A DNA stretch of 64,000 nt from Novosphingobium guangzhouense (GCF_002896965.1 NZ_LYMM01000039.1:1-64000); one strand, 5' to 3'; shown: positions 44,951 to 54,404, counted from the first letter of the stretch. Notes: generated by a model from the sequence alone, not told the origin. Numbers and translations are program-made.

Positions 44951-45505
44951 GTGAAGAACCGCCAGTCGTCCCTTCCCACGCTATGGCTCGTCAGCGACGC
45001 CCGCAACGATGCGGGGCTGGAGCGCGCGCTGGCGCGGCTGCCGCGCGGGTCGGGGCTGGTGTTCCGGCATTACCACCTTGCACCCGAAGCCCGCCGCGCG
45101 CGGTTCGATGCGCTGCGCAGGCTGGCGCACCGCCACGGCCATCTGGCAATGCTGGCAGGGGAGCCCGCGCTGGCCCGCCGCTGGCATGCCGACGGCGCCT
45201 ATGGTGCGCCCGAGCGATTGCCCCGCAGACCCGGCATGGCGCGCAAACCCGGCATGGTGCATCTGGCCACGGTCCATTCGCTGCGCGAACTGGCCCGCGC
45301 CCATCGGGCCGGGGCAGACGCCGTGCTGATTTCCCCCGTCTTTCCCACCGCTTCGCACCCCGGATCGGGCACGCTGGGTCCGGTCAGGTTCAAGCTGCTG
45401 GCCGCCAGAGCGCAAGTTTCCGTCATCGCACTGGGCGGGATAACGCAGCATCGCGCCCGCACCGCGCGCATCCCCCGCTGGGCCGCGATCGACGGGCTGA
45501 GTTAG
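44951..45505 (+). CDS. thiamine phosphate synthase-like protein
   Basis: A ~184-aa protein of the ThiE/TenI barrel family. TLWLVSDARNDAGLERAL, GADAVLISPVFPTASHPGS and SVIALGGITQ are present; the last, a Gly-rich phosphate-binding turn, is diagnostic. It is shorter and less typical than canonical ThiE (about 210 aa), so it may be a TenI-like or thiazole-related paralogue. I use a GTG start (KNRQSSLPT); an ATG 24 bp upstream would overlap the divergent YggS start. Confidence 0.75.
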   Translation: MKNRQSSLPTLWLVSDARNDAGLERALARLPRGSGLVFRHYHLAPEARRARFDALRRLAHRHGHLAMLAGEPALARRWHADGAYGAPERLPRRPGMARKPGMVHLATVHSLRELARAHRAGADAVLISPVFPTASHPGSGTLGPVRFKLLAARAQVSVIALGGITQHRARTARIPRWAAIDGLS

Positions 45506-46269
45506 GCCCCTTTCCACACCGGCTGGCGCTTATCCGCGAAAGCGCGCGGGCCTTCCTGCGCGTCGTGCGAATTGTAGGCGTGCTCGTGCGCCGCGCGGGC
45601 CGCCGCCAGTGCCGCCGAACGCCCCATCTCGGTAGAGAGCATCACCGTTTCACGCGCGGCCTTCACCGATAGCGGCGCGCCTTCCAGCACTTCGCGGGCC
45701 AGATCGAGCGCCGCGTCCAGCGCGCTGCCGGGTTCGGCCAGCCGGTTGACAAGGCCGATTTCGTAAGCGCGCTGCGCCGTGATCGGCTTTCCGGTCAGCA
45801 CGATCTCCATGAACACGCGCTGCGGGATCATGTGGATCAGCGGCGCCGCCCACGGGCTGCCGCGCCCAACCCTGACCTCGGTGATGGCGAACTTCGCGGC
45901 AGTCGAGGCCACGCACAGATCGCAAGCCTGCGCGATCATCCAGCCGCCCGCAAAGGCAACCCCGTTCACCGCCGCGATCGTCGGCTTGGTCAGTTCGATC
46001 GTATCGTAAGGCAGCGCGTACATGTCGCGCGGGGGCACGGCCATGCCGGTATCGACCATTTCCTTGAGATCGCCCCCGGCGCAGAACGCCTTGTCCCCGC
46101 TGCCGGTCAGCACCGCGATGCGCAGGGCATCGTCGCGCTCGAACCGATCCCACGCGGCGCGCAGGCCATCGCGCACGTCACGCGTCAGGGCATTGCGCTG
46201 CTCGGGGCGGTTGATGGTGATGACGGCGATACCGTCAGCGCGCGCATCGAAAAGCACTGCATCCTGCAT
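45502..46269 (-). CDS. enoyl-CoA hydratase/isomerase family protein
   Basis: A 255-aa crotonase-family enzyme. Oxyanion-hole segments are KAFCAGGDLKEM and ANGVAFAGG-like INAAVNGVAFAGGWM; the second site (TEVRVGRGSPWA) has Glu then Arg-Gly-Ser where a second Glu is found in canonical hydratases, so hydratase activity is not certain. It is the last gene of the minus-strand CoA operon, its start 1 bp from the upstream stop. ATG chosen with AAGGGGG in front. Confidence 0.85.
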   Translation of the reverse strand: MQDAVLFDARADGIAVITINRPEQRNALTRDVRDGLRAAWDRFERDDALRIAVLTGSGDKAFCAGGDLKEMVDTGMAVPPRDMYALPYDTIELTKPTIAAVNGVAFAGGWMIAQACDLCVASTAAKFAITEVRVGRGSPWAAPLIHMIPQRVFMEIVLTGKPITAQRAYEIGLVNRLAEPGSALDAALDLAREVLEGAPLSVKAARETVMLSTEMGRSAALAAARAAHEHAYNSHDAQEGPRAFADKRQPVWKGA

Positions 46270-46270
46270 G

Positions 46271-47530
46271 TCAGAACCCCCTTCCGGCGATTTCGAAGGC
46301 CGCGCGGTCAAGCCCTTCGCGAAAGTCCGGATGGGCGATCGCCACCAGCCGCCGCGCCCGCTCGGCCAGCGTCTGCCCTTTAAGCCGCGCCGCGCCGTAT
46401 TCGGTGACCACCACGTCCACTTCGCTGCGCGCGCTGGTGACCGGGCCGCAGAGCGCAGGCACGATCTTGCTGATCGTCCCGCCCTTGGCCGTTGCCGCCA
46501 GCACCATCAGCGATGCCCCGCCCGGCGAGCGCGCGCCCGCCCGCACGAAGTCCACCTGACCGCCGGTGCCGCCCATATAGGCCGCACCGGACTGTTCGGC
46601 ATTGACCTGGCCCGTCAGGTCCACTTCCAGTGCGGAGTTGATGGTGACCAGCCGGGAAAGCTGCCCCAGCACGCCCGCATCGTGGGTGTAGCTGGTGGGC
46701 GTCATTCGGATCGCCGGATTGTCCCGCGCCCAGTCGTAAAGCCGCCGGGTGCCGATCAGCGCGCCGTTGATCGAGATGCCCCGGTCGATCTCCTTGCGCG
46801 CATTGGTCAGCACGCCCGCCTCGGCCAGATCGACAAGCCCGTCGCCCAGCATGCCGGAATGGACGCCCAGATCGCGCCGGTCATGCAGCAGCCGCAGGAT
46901 CGCATCTGGCACCGCGCCCACGCCGGTCTGGATCACCGATCCGTCGCCAATGAAGGGGGCGCAGAGCGCTGCAATGGCCTCGTCCGTCGGGCCGATCTTC
47001 GCCGGGGCCACTTCCACCGGCGGACGGGAAACCTGGACTGCCACGTCGATGGCGCTGGCGGGAATCGTCTCTCCGGGCACGAAGGGCACCTGATCGTTGA
47101 CTTCGGCAATGACCACGCGGGCCTTGTCCACCGCCGCGCGCACATAGTCGGATATGAGGCCGCAGGAATGTTCGCCCGCCGCATTGGCCGGGCTGACCTG
47201 GATCATCGCCACGTCGCAACGCATCGCGCCCGCCGTGATCAGCGGCGCGACCTGGCTGACGTGAACCGGGATCACGTCCAGCGCATGGGCCTTGGTCATC
47301 GCCCGCAGCGCCCCGATCGCCCCCATCGACGACAGGCGAAACGCGCGCGCGGTTTCGGGCGTGAACAGGCCGGAAAAGCTGGTGGCGATGAAGGCGTGGA
47401 GCCCGCCGATACCCTGCCCTTGCGCAATCAGCGCCTCTACCAGCGTTGTCGGTTCGCCGCAGGCCTGCCCAAAGACGATGTGATCGCCGGGGCGCAGGTA
47501 TGCCGAAAGGTCGAGGGCCTGCGGGCTCAC
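46271..47530 (-). CDS. acetyl-CoA hydrolase/4-hydroxybutyrate CoA-transferase-like protein
   Basis: A 419-aa class I CoA-transferase. It has the family's Glu active-site region SALEVDLTGQVNAE and a Gly-rich CoA-binding segment MGGTGGQVDF. It would move CoA from an acyl-CoA donor to an organic acid. A GTG start overlaps the lyase stop (GTGA). Lies between the CitE-like lyase and the hydratase. Confidence 0.9.
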   Translation of the reverse strand: MSPQALDLSAYLRPGDHIVFGQACGEPTTLVEALIAQGQGIGGLHAFIATSFSGLFTPETARAFRLSSMGAIGALRAMTKAHALDVIPVHVSQVAPLITAGAMRCDVAMIQVSPANAAGEHSCGLISDYVRAAVDKARVVIAEVNDQVPFVPGETIPASAIDVAVQVSRPPVEVAPAKIGPTDEAIAALCAPFIGDGSVIQTGVGAVPDAILRLLHDRRDLGVHSGMLGDGLVDLAEAGVLTNARKEIDRGISINGALIGTRRLYDWARDNPAIRMTPTSYTHDAGVLGQLSRLVTINSALEVDLTGQVNAEQSGAAYMGGTGGQVDFVRAGARSPGGASLMVLAATAKGGTISKIVPALCGPVTSARSEVDVVVTEYGAARLKGQTLAERARRLVAIAHPDFREGLDRAAFEIAGRGF

Positions 47531-48417
47531 GCCTTCCCCGCCTGCCGCAACAGCCGTTCGGCCCGCGCCAGATAGGGCCGGTCAAGCATCCCGCCCTTCC
47601 AGCCGATCGCGCCGACGCCGGGGTTCGCGGCGAAGACATCGACGATTTCCTGCGCCTCCGCGATTTCCGCCTCGGTGGGGGTGAAGGCGGCGTTGATGAC
47701 CGGCACCTGCGCCGGGTGAATCGCCATCATGCCCCGGAAACCGTCCCTGCGGACTTTCTCCGCGCGGGTCTTCAGGGCATCGAGATCACGGAAATCGGCA
47801 CTGATCGTCTCGATCGCCGTCACCCCGGCGGTCGCCGCGCCCAGCACGGTCAGGCTGCGCGCCAGTTCATAGGTAAAGCCATATGAGCCATCGTCATTGC
47901 GGTTGGACGATGCGCCGATGGAATCGGCCAGATCCTCCGCCCCCCAGGTCAGCGCCACGACGCGCGGCGCGCCCTTGTAGCTGCCGGTATGGAACATGGC
48001 CTCCGCCGTCTCGGTGATCAGGACGATGACGGGGGTGGAGCCTTCCTCGATCCCGTTCGCCACTTCCAGCGCGGACAGGCAGTGATCCAGCTTCTCCACG
48101 TCCGCGCGGCCATAGACCTTGGGCAGCATGATGCCGCCCGGATGCGCGGGCATCACCGCCGCAAGGTCCGCCAGCGTGTGGGGGCCATCGAAGGGGTTGA
48201 TGCGCACCCACAGGCGCGCGCGCTGCTGCGGGTGGGCCTTTATGAAGTCATGCACCATCGGCCGCGCCGCCGCCTTGGCATCGGAAGCCACCGCGTCCTC
48301 AAGGTCGATAAGGACGATGTCGGCCTCGCCCTCCATCGCCTTGGTCATCTTCTTTTCGCTGTCCCCCGGCGCAAAGAGCCAGGAGCGGGCGGTGGCGGGG
48401 GAATGGGCCAGGGGCAT
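47527..48417 (-). CDS. CitE/HpcH-type CoA ester lyase
   Basis: A 296-aa TIM-barrel lyase of the citrate lyase beta/malyl-CoA lyase family. Marker residues: RSWLFAPGDSEKK, VLIDLEDAVA (Glu/Asp), MLPKVYG, ITETAEAMF and LTWGAEDLADSIGA (metal-binding Glu/Asp). It would cleave or form a hydroxyacyl-CoA. The ATG has GGAGAG in front. Between acyl-CoA dehydrogenase and CoA-transferase. Confidence 0.9.
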   Translation of the reverse strand: MPLAHSPATARSWLFAPGDSEKKMTKAMEGEADIVLIDLEDAVASDAKAAARPMVHDFIKAHPQQRARLWVRINPFDGPHTLADLAAVMPAHPGGIMLPKVYGRADVEKLDHCLSALEVANGIEEGSTPVIVLITETAEAMFHTGSYKGAPRVVALTWGAEDLADSIGASSNRNDDGSYGFTYELARSLTVLGAATAGVTAIETISADFRDLDALKTRAEKVRRDGFRGMMAIHPAQVPVINAAFTPTEAEIAEAQEIVDVFAANPGVGAIGWKGGMLDRPYLARAERLLRQAGKA

Positions 48418-48518
48418 CGTCTCTCCAAATTCAAGTAGGCCGGCAAAGAGCGGTGCCGGAGCGCCACGTCTTGCCGATGGTGTCTGCGTAGACAAGTCCG
48501 GGGCGCGGCAGCCGGGGT

Positions 48519-49685
48519 TCAATAGCTCCTCGGCAACTCCAATACCCTCTCGGCGATGTAGTTCATGATCTGGTGCGGGCTGACGGGGGCGATGCGCGGG
48601 ATCATCACTTCACGCAGATAGCGTTCGACGTGATATTCCTGCGCATAGCCCATGCCGCCCATGGACATCACCGCAGTCTGGCACGCCTCGTACCCGGCTT
48701 CTGCGGCAAGGTACTTGGCCGCGTTCGCTTCCGTTCCGCATTCAAGGCCCCGATCGAACAGGCTGGCCGCCTTGAAGACCATCAGGCTGGCGGCCTCCAC
48801 CTGCATCCACGCCTTGGCGAGCGGGTGCTGGATGCCCTGGTTCTGGCCGATCGGACGGCCGAAAACCACGCGTTCACGGGCATAGCGCGAAGCCTTCTGG
48901 ATCGCCACGCGACCCAGCCCGGTGGCTTCCGCGCCCAGCAATACGCGTTCGGGGTTGAGGCCCTGAAGGAGTATCTTGAACCCCTGCCCTTCCTCTCCGA
49001 TACGGTCTTCCTCGGGGATGAAAAGGTCGGTGATGAACAGCATGTTCGAGCCCACCGCATGGCGACCCATCTTCGGGATAAGCCGGTGCTCCACCGATTT
49101 TCTATCGAGTTTGCAATAGAACAGCGTCAACCCGTCGGTCTTGCGCTTCACGTCTTCCAGGGGCGTGGTGCGGGCGATCAGCAGCATCCGGTCGGCCACG
49201 TGCGCGTTGGTGATCCAGATCTTTTCGCCATTGACGCGGTAGCCGCCCGGCACCCTTTCCGCGCGGGTCTTGAGGCTGGTGGTATCAAGGCCGGTATTGG
49301 GCTCTGTCACCGCGAAGCACATCTTTTCCTCGCCCGACAGGATCGGCGGGATCATGCGCTTTTGCTGCTCTTGCGTGCCGAACAGGTGCACCGGCTCAAG
49401 CCCGAAGACCGGACCATGGATGGCCGAGGCGGCCGTCATCCCGCCGCCGCTTTCGGCCACCGCCTGCATCATCACCGCCGCTTCGGTGATACCCAGCCCG
49501 GCGCCGCCCACCGCTTCGGGCATGGCGATACCCAGCCACCCGGCCTCTGCCATTGCCTTGTGGAACTCCACCGGAAATTCGCCCGAGCGATCCTTTTCAA
49601 GCCAATACTCATCCGGGAACAGCGAGCAGTGCTTCAGGACCGCCTCGCGGATATCCTGCTGGTCCTGATTCAACGAGAAATCCAC
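48519..49685 (-). CDS. acyl-CoA dehydrogenase
   Basis: A 388-aa FAD enzyme that makes enoyl-CoA. It contains CFAVTEPNTGLDTTSLKTRA, VNGEKIWITNAHVADRMLL, and the C-terminal FAD region MSMGGMGYAQEYHVERYLRE with MIPRIAP. First gene of the minus-strand operon; the divergent 139-bp gap to the CaiB-type gene holds a possible ATGCGCA/TGCGTAT operator-like repeat. Confidence 0.93.
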   Translation of the reverse strand: MDFSLNQDQQDIREAVLKHCSLFPDEYWLEKDRSGEFPVEFHKAMAEAGWLGIAMPEAVGGAGLGITEAAVMMQAVAESGGGMTAASAIHGPVFGLEPVHLFGTQEQQKRMIPPILSGEEKMCFAVTEPNTGLDTTSLKTRAERVPGGYRVNGEKIWITNAHVADRMLLIARTTPLEDVKRKTDGLTLFYCKLDRKSVEHRLIPKMGRHAVGSNMLFITDLFIPEEDRIGEEGQGFKILLQGLNPERVLLGAEATGLGRVAIQKASRYARERVVFGRPIGQNQGIQHPLAKAWMQVEAASLMVFKAASLFDRGLECGTEANAAKYLAAEAGYEACQTAVMSMGGMGYAQEYHVERYLREVMIPRIAPVSPHQIMNYIAERVLELPRSY

Positions 49686-49824
49686 GCTTTTCCAGCCCTC
49701 TTGCCCATTCTTGCGTTACCCGAAACTAGCAGCGCCCCGATGCCGAGACAACGCCATTGTTCCGATATGCGCACATTGAACGCAAATGCGTATGGATATA
49801 CAAGTGCGGCGGGAGATCGACACG

Positions 49825-51030
49825 ATGGCACGCAACGATACCACAACGGCACCTGAAGGCGCCCAGGCCGGTCCTCTGGCGGGCATCCGGGTGATCGACC
49901 TGACCAGCGTGGTGTTCGGCCCCTATGCCACGCAGATCATGGCCGACATGGGCGCCGAAGTGATCAAGGTGGAACCGCCCGAAGGCGACAACACCCGCTG
50001 GATCACCACCGGCCCCACGCCCGGCATGGGCGGCATCTACGCCAACGTGAACAGGGGCAAGCGCGGGGTCATGCTCGACCTGCGGCAGCAGGCGGACCGC
50101 GAATCGCTGCGCCGCCTGATCGCCACTGCAGACGTCTTCATCCATTCGATGCGCGGCAGCGCGATCCGCAAGCTGGGCTTCGATTACGAGGCGGTGCGCG
50201 CGATCCGGCCCAACATCGTCTACACCAACTGCTACGGCTATTCGCGCCGCGGGCCGGATGCGGACAAGCCCGCCTACGACGATACCATCCAGGCCGAATG
50301 CGGCATCCCGCACGTGCAGGGCCTGATGAACGGAGAGCCCGGCTACGTCGCCACGATCATGGCCGACAAGGTGGCCGGCCTTCACGCGCTCTACGCCACG
50401 ATGATGGCGCTGTTCCACCGGGAGAGGACGGGAGAGGGTCAGGAAGTGGAAGTCACCATGTTCGAGGCGATGTCCTCGTTCATGCTGGTCGAGCACGCCA
50501 ACGGCGCAATGTTCACGCCGCCCACCACGCCTGCGCATTATCACCGCGCGGTGGAGCCCAACCGGCGACCGTACAAGACGAAGGACGGCCACATCGCCGC
50601 GCTTGTCTATAACGACAAGCACTGGAACGCCTTCGTCGGCGCGGTGAACCCGCCTTGGGCGAGCGACGCGTTCTCTACCTTGGCCAAACGCGCGCAGCAG
50701 ATCGGCCGCGTCTATGCCCTCCTGGGTGAAACCTTCCTGACGCGCACCACGCAGGAATGGCTCGATACCCTGCAGGCGCTGCACATCCCGTGCGCCCGGC
50801 TGCAATCCACCGACGAGCTTTTCGACAACGCACAGCTCAACGCCATCGGCTTTTTCGAGGACGTGGAAACTCCGCAAGGCCCGGTGCGCCTGCCCGGCGT
50901 GCCTACGTGGTTCTCCAGAACCCCCGGCAAAGTGCGCGGCCCCGCCCCGACGCTGGGTCAGGACAATGCCGAGGTGCTTGGACAGGACGCTTCGGGCGTC
51001 GCCCCGGCGATAGCAGGCGAGTCGCAGTGA
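49825..51030 (+). CDS. CaiB/BaiF family (class III) CoA-transferase
   Basis: A 401-aa CoA-transferase using an aspartate thioanhydride intermediate. LAGIRVIDLTSVVFGPYATQ, ADMGAEVIKVEPPEGDNTR and VNRGKRGVMLDLR are typical; the catalytic Asp region is YDDTIQAECGIP. I choose the ATG after GGGAG (MARNDTTTAP) rather than two ATGs upstream. It opens the plus-strand operon with the TPP enzyme and aldehyde dehydrogenase. Confidence 0.92.
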   Translation: MARNDTTTAPEGAQAGPLAGIRVIDLTSVVFGPYATQIMADMGAEVIKVEPPEGDNTRWITTGPTPGMGGIYANVNRGKRGVMLDLRQQADRESLRRLIATADVFIHSMRGSAIRKLGFDYEAVRAIRPNIVYTNCYGYSRRGPDADKPAYDDTIQAECGIPHVQGLMNGEPGYVATIMADKVAGLHALYATMMALFHRERTGEGQEVEVTMFEAMSSFMLVEHANGAMFTPPTTPAHYHRAVEPNRRPYKTKDGHIAALVYNDKHWNAFVGAVNPPWASDAFSTLAKRAQQIGRVYALLGETFLTRTTQEWLDTLQALHIPCARLQSTDELFDNAQLNAIGFFEDVETPQGPVRLPGVPTWFSRTPGKVRGPAPTLGQDNAEVLGQDASGVAPAIAGESQ

Positions 51031-51136
51031 ACACCCCTGTTGATTTCAACTGACAGCGTCCAGAACCTTGCGCTAACCACCTGTTCAAAGCGCCTCAGAG
51101 CGTGACTCAAGCGGATCGAGAAGAAAGGCAATCACG

Positions 51137-52930
51137 ATGTACGACGACCAGCCTGCGGCGGACACGCTCGCCCCCGAAGCCACGGCCAAGGCGAAGAAGG
51201 GCACCCCCGTCTTCAAGCGGATCCTCGACCTGTTCGAAGCCGAAGGCATCAACACGCTGTTCGGCATTCCCGATCCCAACTTCGTCCACCTCTTCCTGGA
51301 AGCGGAAACGCGCGGATGGACGGTTGTGTCGCCGCATCACGAAGCATCGGCCGGGCACATGGCGGCGGCGGCGGCGCGCATCACCGGAAAGCCCGCGCTG
51401 TGCATCGGCACGCTCGGGCCGGGCATGGCCAACCTGATGCCGGCGATCCAGTGCGCCAAGGTGGAAAACGATCCCATCATCATCATGGGCGGCCAGCGCG
51501 CCCGCATCACCGAGCGCCGCGTGCGCCGGGGCCGCATCCAGTTCGTGCGGCAGGAGCCGATGATCGAGGATTCGGTGAAGTTCTCCAGTTCCATCGAATA
51601 TGCGGACCAGACCGACGAGATCGTGCGCGAAGCGATCCGCGTCGCCATGTCGGGCACGCCCGGCCCCGCTTACATCGAATTCCCCGCGCACATCATCCTT
51701 GAAGAACTGGACCTGCCGCCGGTCCTGCCCCCGCACCGCTATCGCCTGACCAATCAGGGCGCTGATGGCGACCGCGTGGCCGAAGCGGCAGAAATCATCA
51801 AGAACGCCAAGAACCCGGTGCTGCTGGTCGGCCACGGCGTCCACACGTCAAAGTCGGGCGCGGCGGTGCGCGAACTGGCCGAACTGATGCAGTGCCCGGT
51901 GATCCAGACCTCGGGCGGCACTTCGTTCATCGAAGGGCTTGAAGACCGCACTTTCCCTTACGGCTTCTCCGAAGCGTCGATCGATGCGGTGGTCGAAAGC
52001 GACTGCTGCGTGGCGCTTGCCACCGAACTGGGCGAACCCAGCCATTACGGCCGCTGGCGCCACTGGGTAGACAACGAAGCCAACCGCAAGTGGATCTACG
52101 TCCAGCAGGACCCGACCGCGATCGGCGTCAACCGCCCGATCGACGTGCCGCTGGTAGGCGACGTGCGCGCCGTGGTGCCGCAGCTGTCGCGCGCCCTGAA
52201 GGCGCTTGGCGGGCGCAGCGCTTCGGCATCGCTTTCGGAATACATCCAGCGCGATGCCCAGCAGCTTGAGGAACTGGCCGAGGACGCGGGCTCCAAGTCC
52301 GATGGCTCCACCGCCAAGATGCACACCAGCCAGTTCGTCACCGAAGCGACCAAGGCCTTCCCCAAGGACGGCATCCTGATCCGCGATGGCGGCGCCACGG
52401 TGATCTTCCAGTGGACCTATTCGCAGGCCAAGCCGCATGACGTGATCTGGAACCAGAACTACGGCCACATCGGCACCGGCCTGCCCTATGCCACAGGCGC
52501 CATGCTGGCGGATCAGGCCGCCACCGGCAAAGTGCGCCCCGGCATGCTGCTGACGTCCGACTCCTCGTTCCTGTTCCACGTCGGCGAACTGGAAGTGGCG
52601 GTGCGCAAGAACCTGCCGCTGGTGATCGTCGTGGGCGTGGACTTCCAGTGGGGCCTCGAAGTGGGCGTCTACAAGCGCACCTTCGGCCACGGCACCAAGG
52701 AAACCGGCGTCCACTGGTCCGACAAGGTCCGCTTCGACAAGATCGCCGAAGGCTTCGGCGCGGCGGGCGAATATGTGGAGAAGGCCGCCGACATCGGCCC
52801 CGCCATCGAACGCGCCTATGCCCGCGGCGGCTGCACCGTGATCCACGTGCCGATCGACCCGGCCGCGAACTCGGAAGAAATGCCGAACTATTCGGAATTC
52901 CGCACCTGGTACGCCGAAGGCACGCAGTAA
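51137..52930 (+). CDS. thiamine-diphosphate enzyme, acetolactate synthase/2-hydroxyacyl-CoA lyase-like
   Basis: A 597-aa three-domain TPP enzyme. The cofactor-activating Glu is in HHEASAGHMA (Glu69). The TPP-binding motif is unusual: the GDG...NN pattern is SDS (474-476) plus VD (Asp502) with normal spacing. FLFHVGELEVAVRKNLPLVI and FQWGLEVG are otherwise typical. Substrate unknown; the CoA-transferase upstream and aldehyde dehydrogenase downstream suggest cleavage of a 2-hydroxyacyl-CoA or decarboxylation to an aldehyde, which is inference. Confidence 0.88.
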   Translation: MYDDQPAADTLAPEATAKAKKGTPVFKRILDLFEAEGINTLFGIPDPNFVHLFLEAETRGWTVVSPHHEASAGHMAAAAARITGKPALCIGTLGPGMANLMPAIQCAKVENDPIIIMGGQRARITERRVRRGRIQFVRQEPMIEDSVKFSSSIEYADQTDEIVREAIRVAMSGTPGPAYIEFPAHIILEELDLPPVLPPHRYRLTNQGADGDRVAEAAEIIKNAKNPVLLVGHGVHTSKSGAAVRELAELMQCPVIQTSGGTSFIEGLEDRTFPYGFSEASIDAVVESDCCVALATELGEPSHYGRWRHWVDNEANRKWIYVQQDPTAIGVNRPIDVPLVGDVRAVVPQLSRALKALGGRSASASLSEYIQRDAQQLEELAEDAGSKSDGSTAKMHTSQFVTEATKAFPKDGILIRDGGATVIFQWTYSQAKPHDVIWNQNYGHIGTGLPYATGAMLADQAATGKVRPGMLLTSDSSFLFHVGELEVAVRKNLPLVIVVGVDFQWGLEVGVYKRTFGHGTKETGVHWSDKVRFDKIAEGFGAAGEYVEKAADIGPAIERAYARGGCTVIHVPIDPAANSEEMPNYSEFRTWYAEGTQ

Positions 52931-52939
52931 CGAAAAACC

Positions 52940-52970
52940 GTTCCTCCCCGCGCTTGGCTCGGGGAGGAAC
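52940..52970. repeat. 11-bp inverted repeat between TPP enzyme and aldehyde dehydrogenase
   Basis: GTTCCTCCCCG and CGGGGAGGAAC form a perfect 11-bp stem with a 9-nt loop CGCTTGGCT, immediately upstream of the GGGAGAGAG ribosome site of the dehydrogenase. It could be an mRNA stability or attenuation element, or only a terminator-like hairpin. Confidence 0.5.
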
Positions 52971-52984
52971 CGGGAGAGAGCATC

Positions 52985-54400
52985 ATGCGCAATTACACGC
53001 AGTTCTACATCGACGGCCGCTGGGTCGATCCGGTCACGCCCAAGACTGCCGAAGTCATCAACCCGGCCACTGAAGAGGTTTCCGGCGAAATCTCGCTCGG
53101 ATCGCCCGCCGACGTGGACCTTGCCGTCGCCGCCGCTCGCCGCGCTTTCACGACTTACGGCGAAAGCAGCGTGAAAGAGCGGCTTGACCTGCTCGAAGCG
53201 ATCCAGGCCGAATACGTCCGCCGCGAAGCCGAACTGGGCGAAGCGATCATGGTGGAAATGGGCGCACCCAAGGGCCTTGCCAACGGTTTCCATACCCTGC
53301 TGGGCAAGGGCCACCTGGGCACCGCGATCGAAGTGCTGAAGGACTTCAAGTTCGAGGAACAGCGCGGGGTCACGCTGATCCGCAAGGAACCGATCGGCGT
53401 CTGCGGCCTCATCACGCCATGGAACTGGCCGATGAACCAGACTTGCGTGAAGATCTTCCCGGCGCTGGCGGCAGGCTGCACGATGATCCTGAAACCCCCG
53501 CAACTTGCGCCCTATTCCGCGCAGATCCTGGCCGAAATCCTGCACGATGCCGGGGTGCCGGCGGGCGTGTTCAACATGGTGCAGGGTCAGGGATCAGTGA
53601 TCGGCGCGGCGCTCTCGAAACACGAGGACGTCGACATGATCTCGTTCACCGGGTCCGAACCGGTGGGCGTGCAGATCCAGAAGGACGCCGCCGATACGGT
53701 GAAGCGCGTCGGGCTGGAACTGGGCGGCAAGAGCGCGTGGATCGTGCTCGACGATGCCTCTCTCGCCGCCAATGTCGCGGGCGCGACGGCGGGCATGATG
53801 GGCAATTCGGGCCAGACCTGCTCTGCCGGTTCGCGTCTGCTGGTCCCCGCCTCGCGCCTCGACGAAGTGCGCAAGGTGGCGGCAGAGGCCGCGAACGGCG
53901 TCACCGTGGGCGATCCGCAGACCGAAGTGGCGATGGGGCCGGTCGTCTCCAAATCGCAGTACAACATCATCCAGCAGTACATCGAAAAGGGCCTTGCAGA
54001 AGGCGCCGAACTGATCTCCGGGGGCAGCGGCCGCCCCGATGGTCTGGACAAGGGCTGGTACGTGCGTCCGACCGTGTTCATCGGCACCAACGACATGGTC
54101 ATCGCGCGTGAAGAGATCTTCGGCCCGGTGCTGGTGATCATCCCCTATGACGATATCGACGATGCGGTGCGGATCGCCAACGATTCGAACTTCGGCCTGG
54201 GCGGCTACGTCTCGGGCGAGGATATCGAGACCTGCCGCGCCGTTTCGCGCCGGATGCGCACCGGGGCGATCTGGGTCAACGGCGGGTTCGACTTCCACGC
54301 ACCCTTCGGCGGCTACAAGCGCTCTGGCAACGGGCGCGAATGGGGCGAACACGGCTTCCACGAATATCTGGAAGTGAAGTCGGTGATCGGCTGGAATTAA
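52985..54400 (+). CDS. NAD(P)+-dependent aldehyde dehydrogenase
   Basis: A 471-aa aldehyde dehydrogenase, oxidising an aldehyde to its acid. Catalytic Cys279 lies in NSGQTCSAGSRLL and Glu245 in LELGGKSA; ITPWNWPMNQTCVKIFPAL and EIFGPVLVIIPYDD are typical. It ends the plus-strand operon and is likely to take the aldehyde made by the TPP enzyme. Confidence 0.93.
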   Translation: MRNYTQFYIDGRWVDPVTPKTAEVINPATEEVSGEISLGSPADVDLAVAAARRAFTTYGESSVKERLDLLEAIQAEYVRREAELGEAIMVEMGAPKGLANGFHTLLGKGHLGTAIEVLKDFKFEEQRGVTLIRKEPIGVCGLITPWNWPMNQTCVKIFPALAAGCTMILKPPQLAPYSAQILAEILHDAGVPAGVFNMVQGQGSVIGAALSKHEDVDMISFTGSEPVGVQIQKDAADTVKRVGLELGGKSAWIVLDDASLAANVAGATAGMMGNSGQTCSAGSRLLVPASRLDEVRKVAAEAANGVTVGDPQTEVAMGPVVSKSQYNIIQQYIEKGLAEGAELISGGSGRPDGLDKGWYVRPTVFIGTNDMVIAREEIFGPVLVIIPYDDIDDAVRIANDSNFGLGGYVSGEDIETCRAVSRRMRTGAIWVNGGFDFHAPFGGYKRSGNGREWGEHGFHEYLEVKSVIGWN

Positions 54401-54404
54401 GAGA

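Noticed and set aside
51848..53545. 565-codon minus-strand frame over the TPP enzyme and aldehyde dehydrogenase
   Set aside because: Antisense to two recognised catalytic genes.
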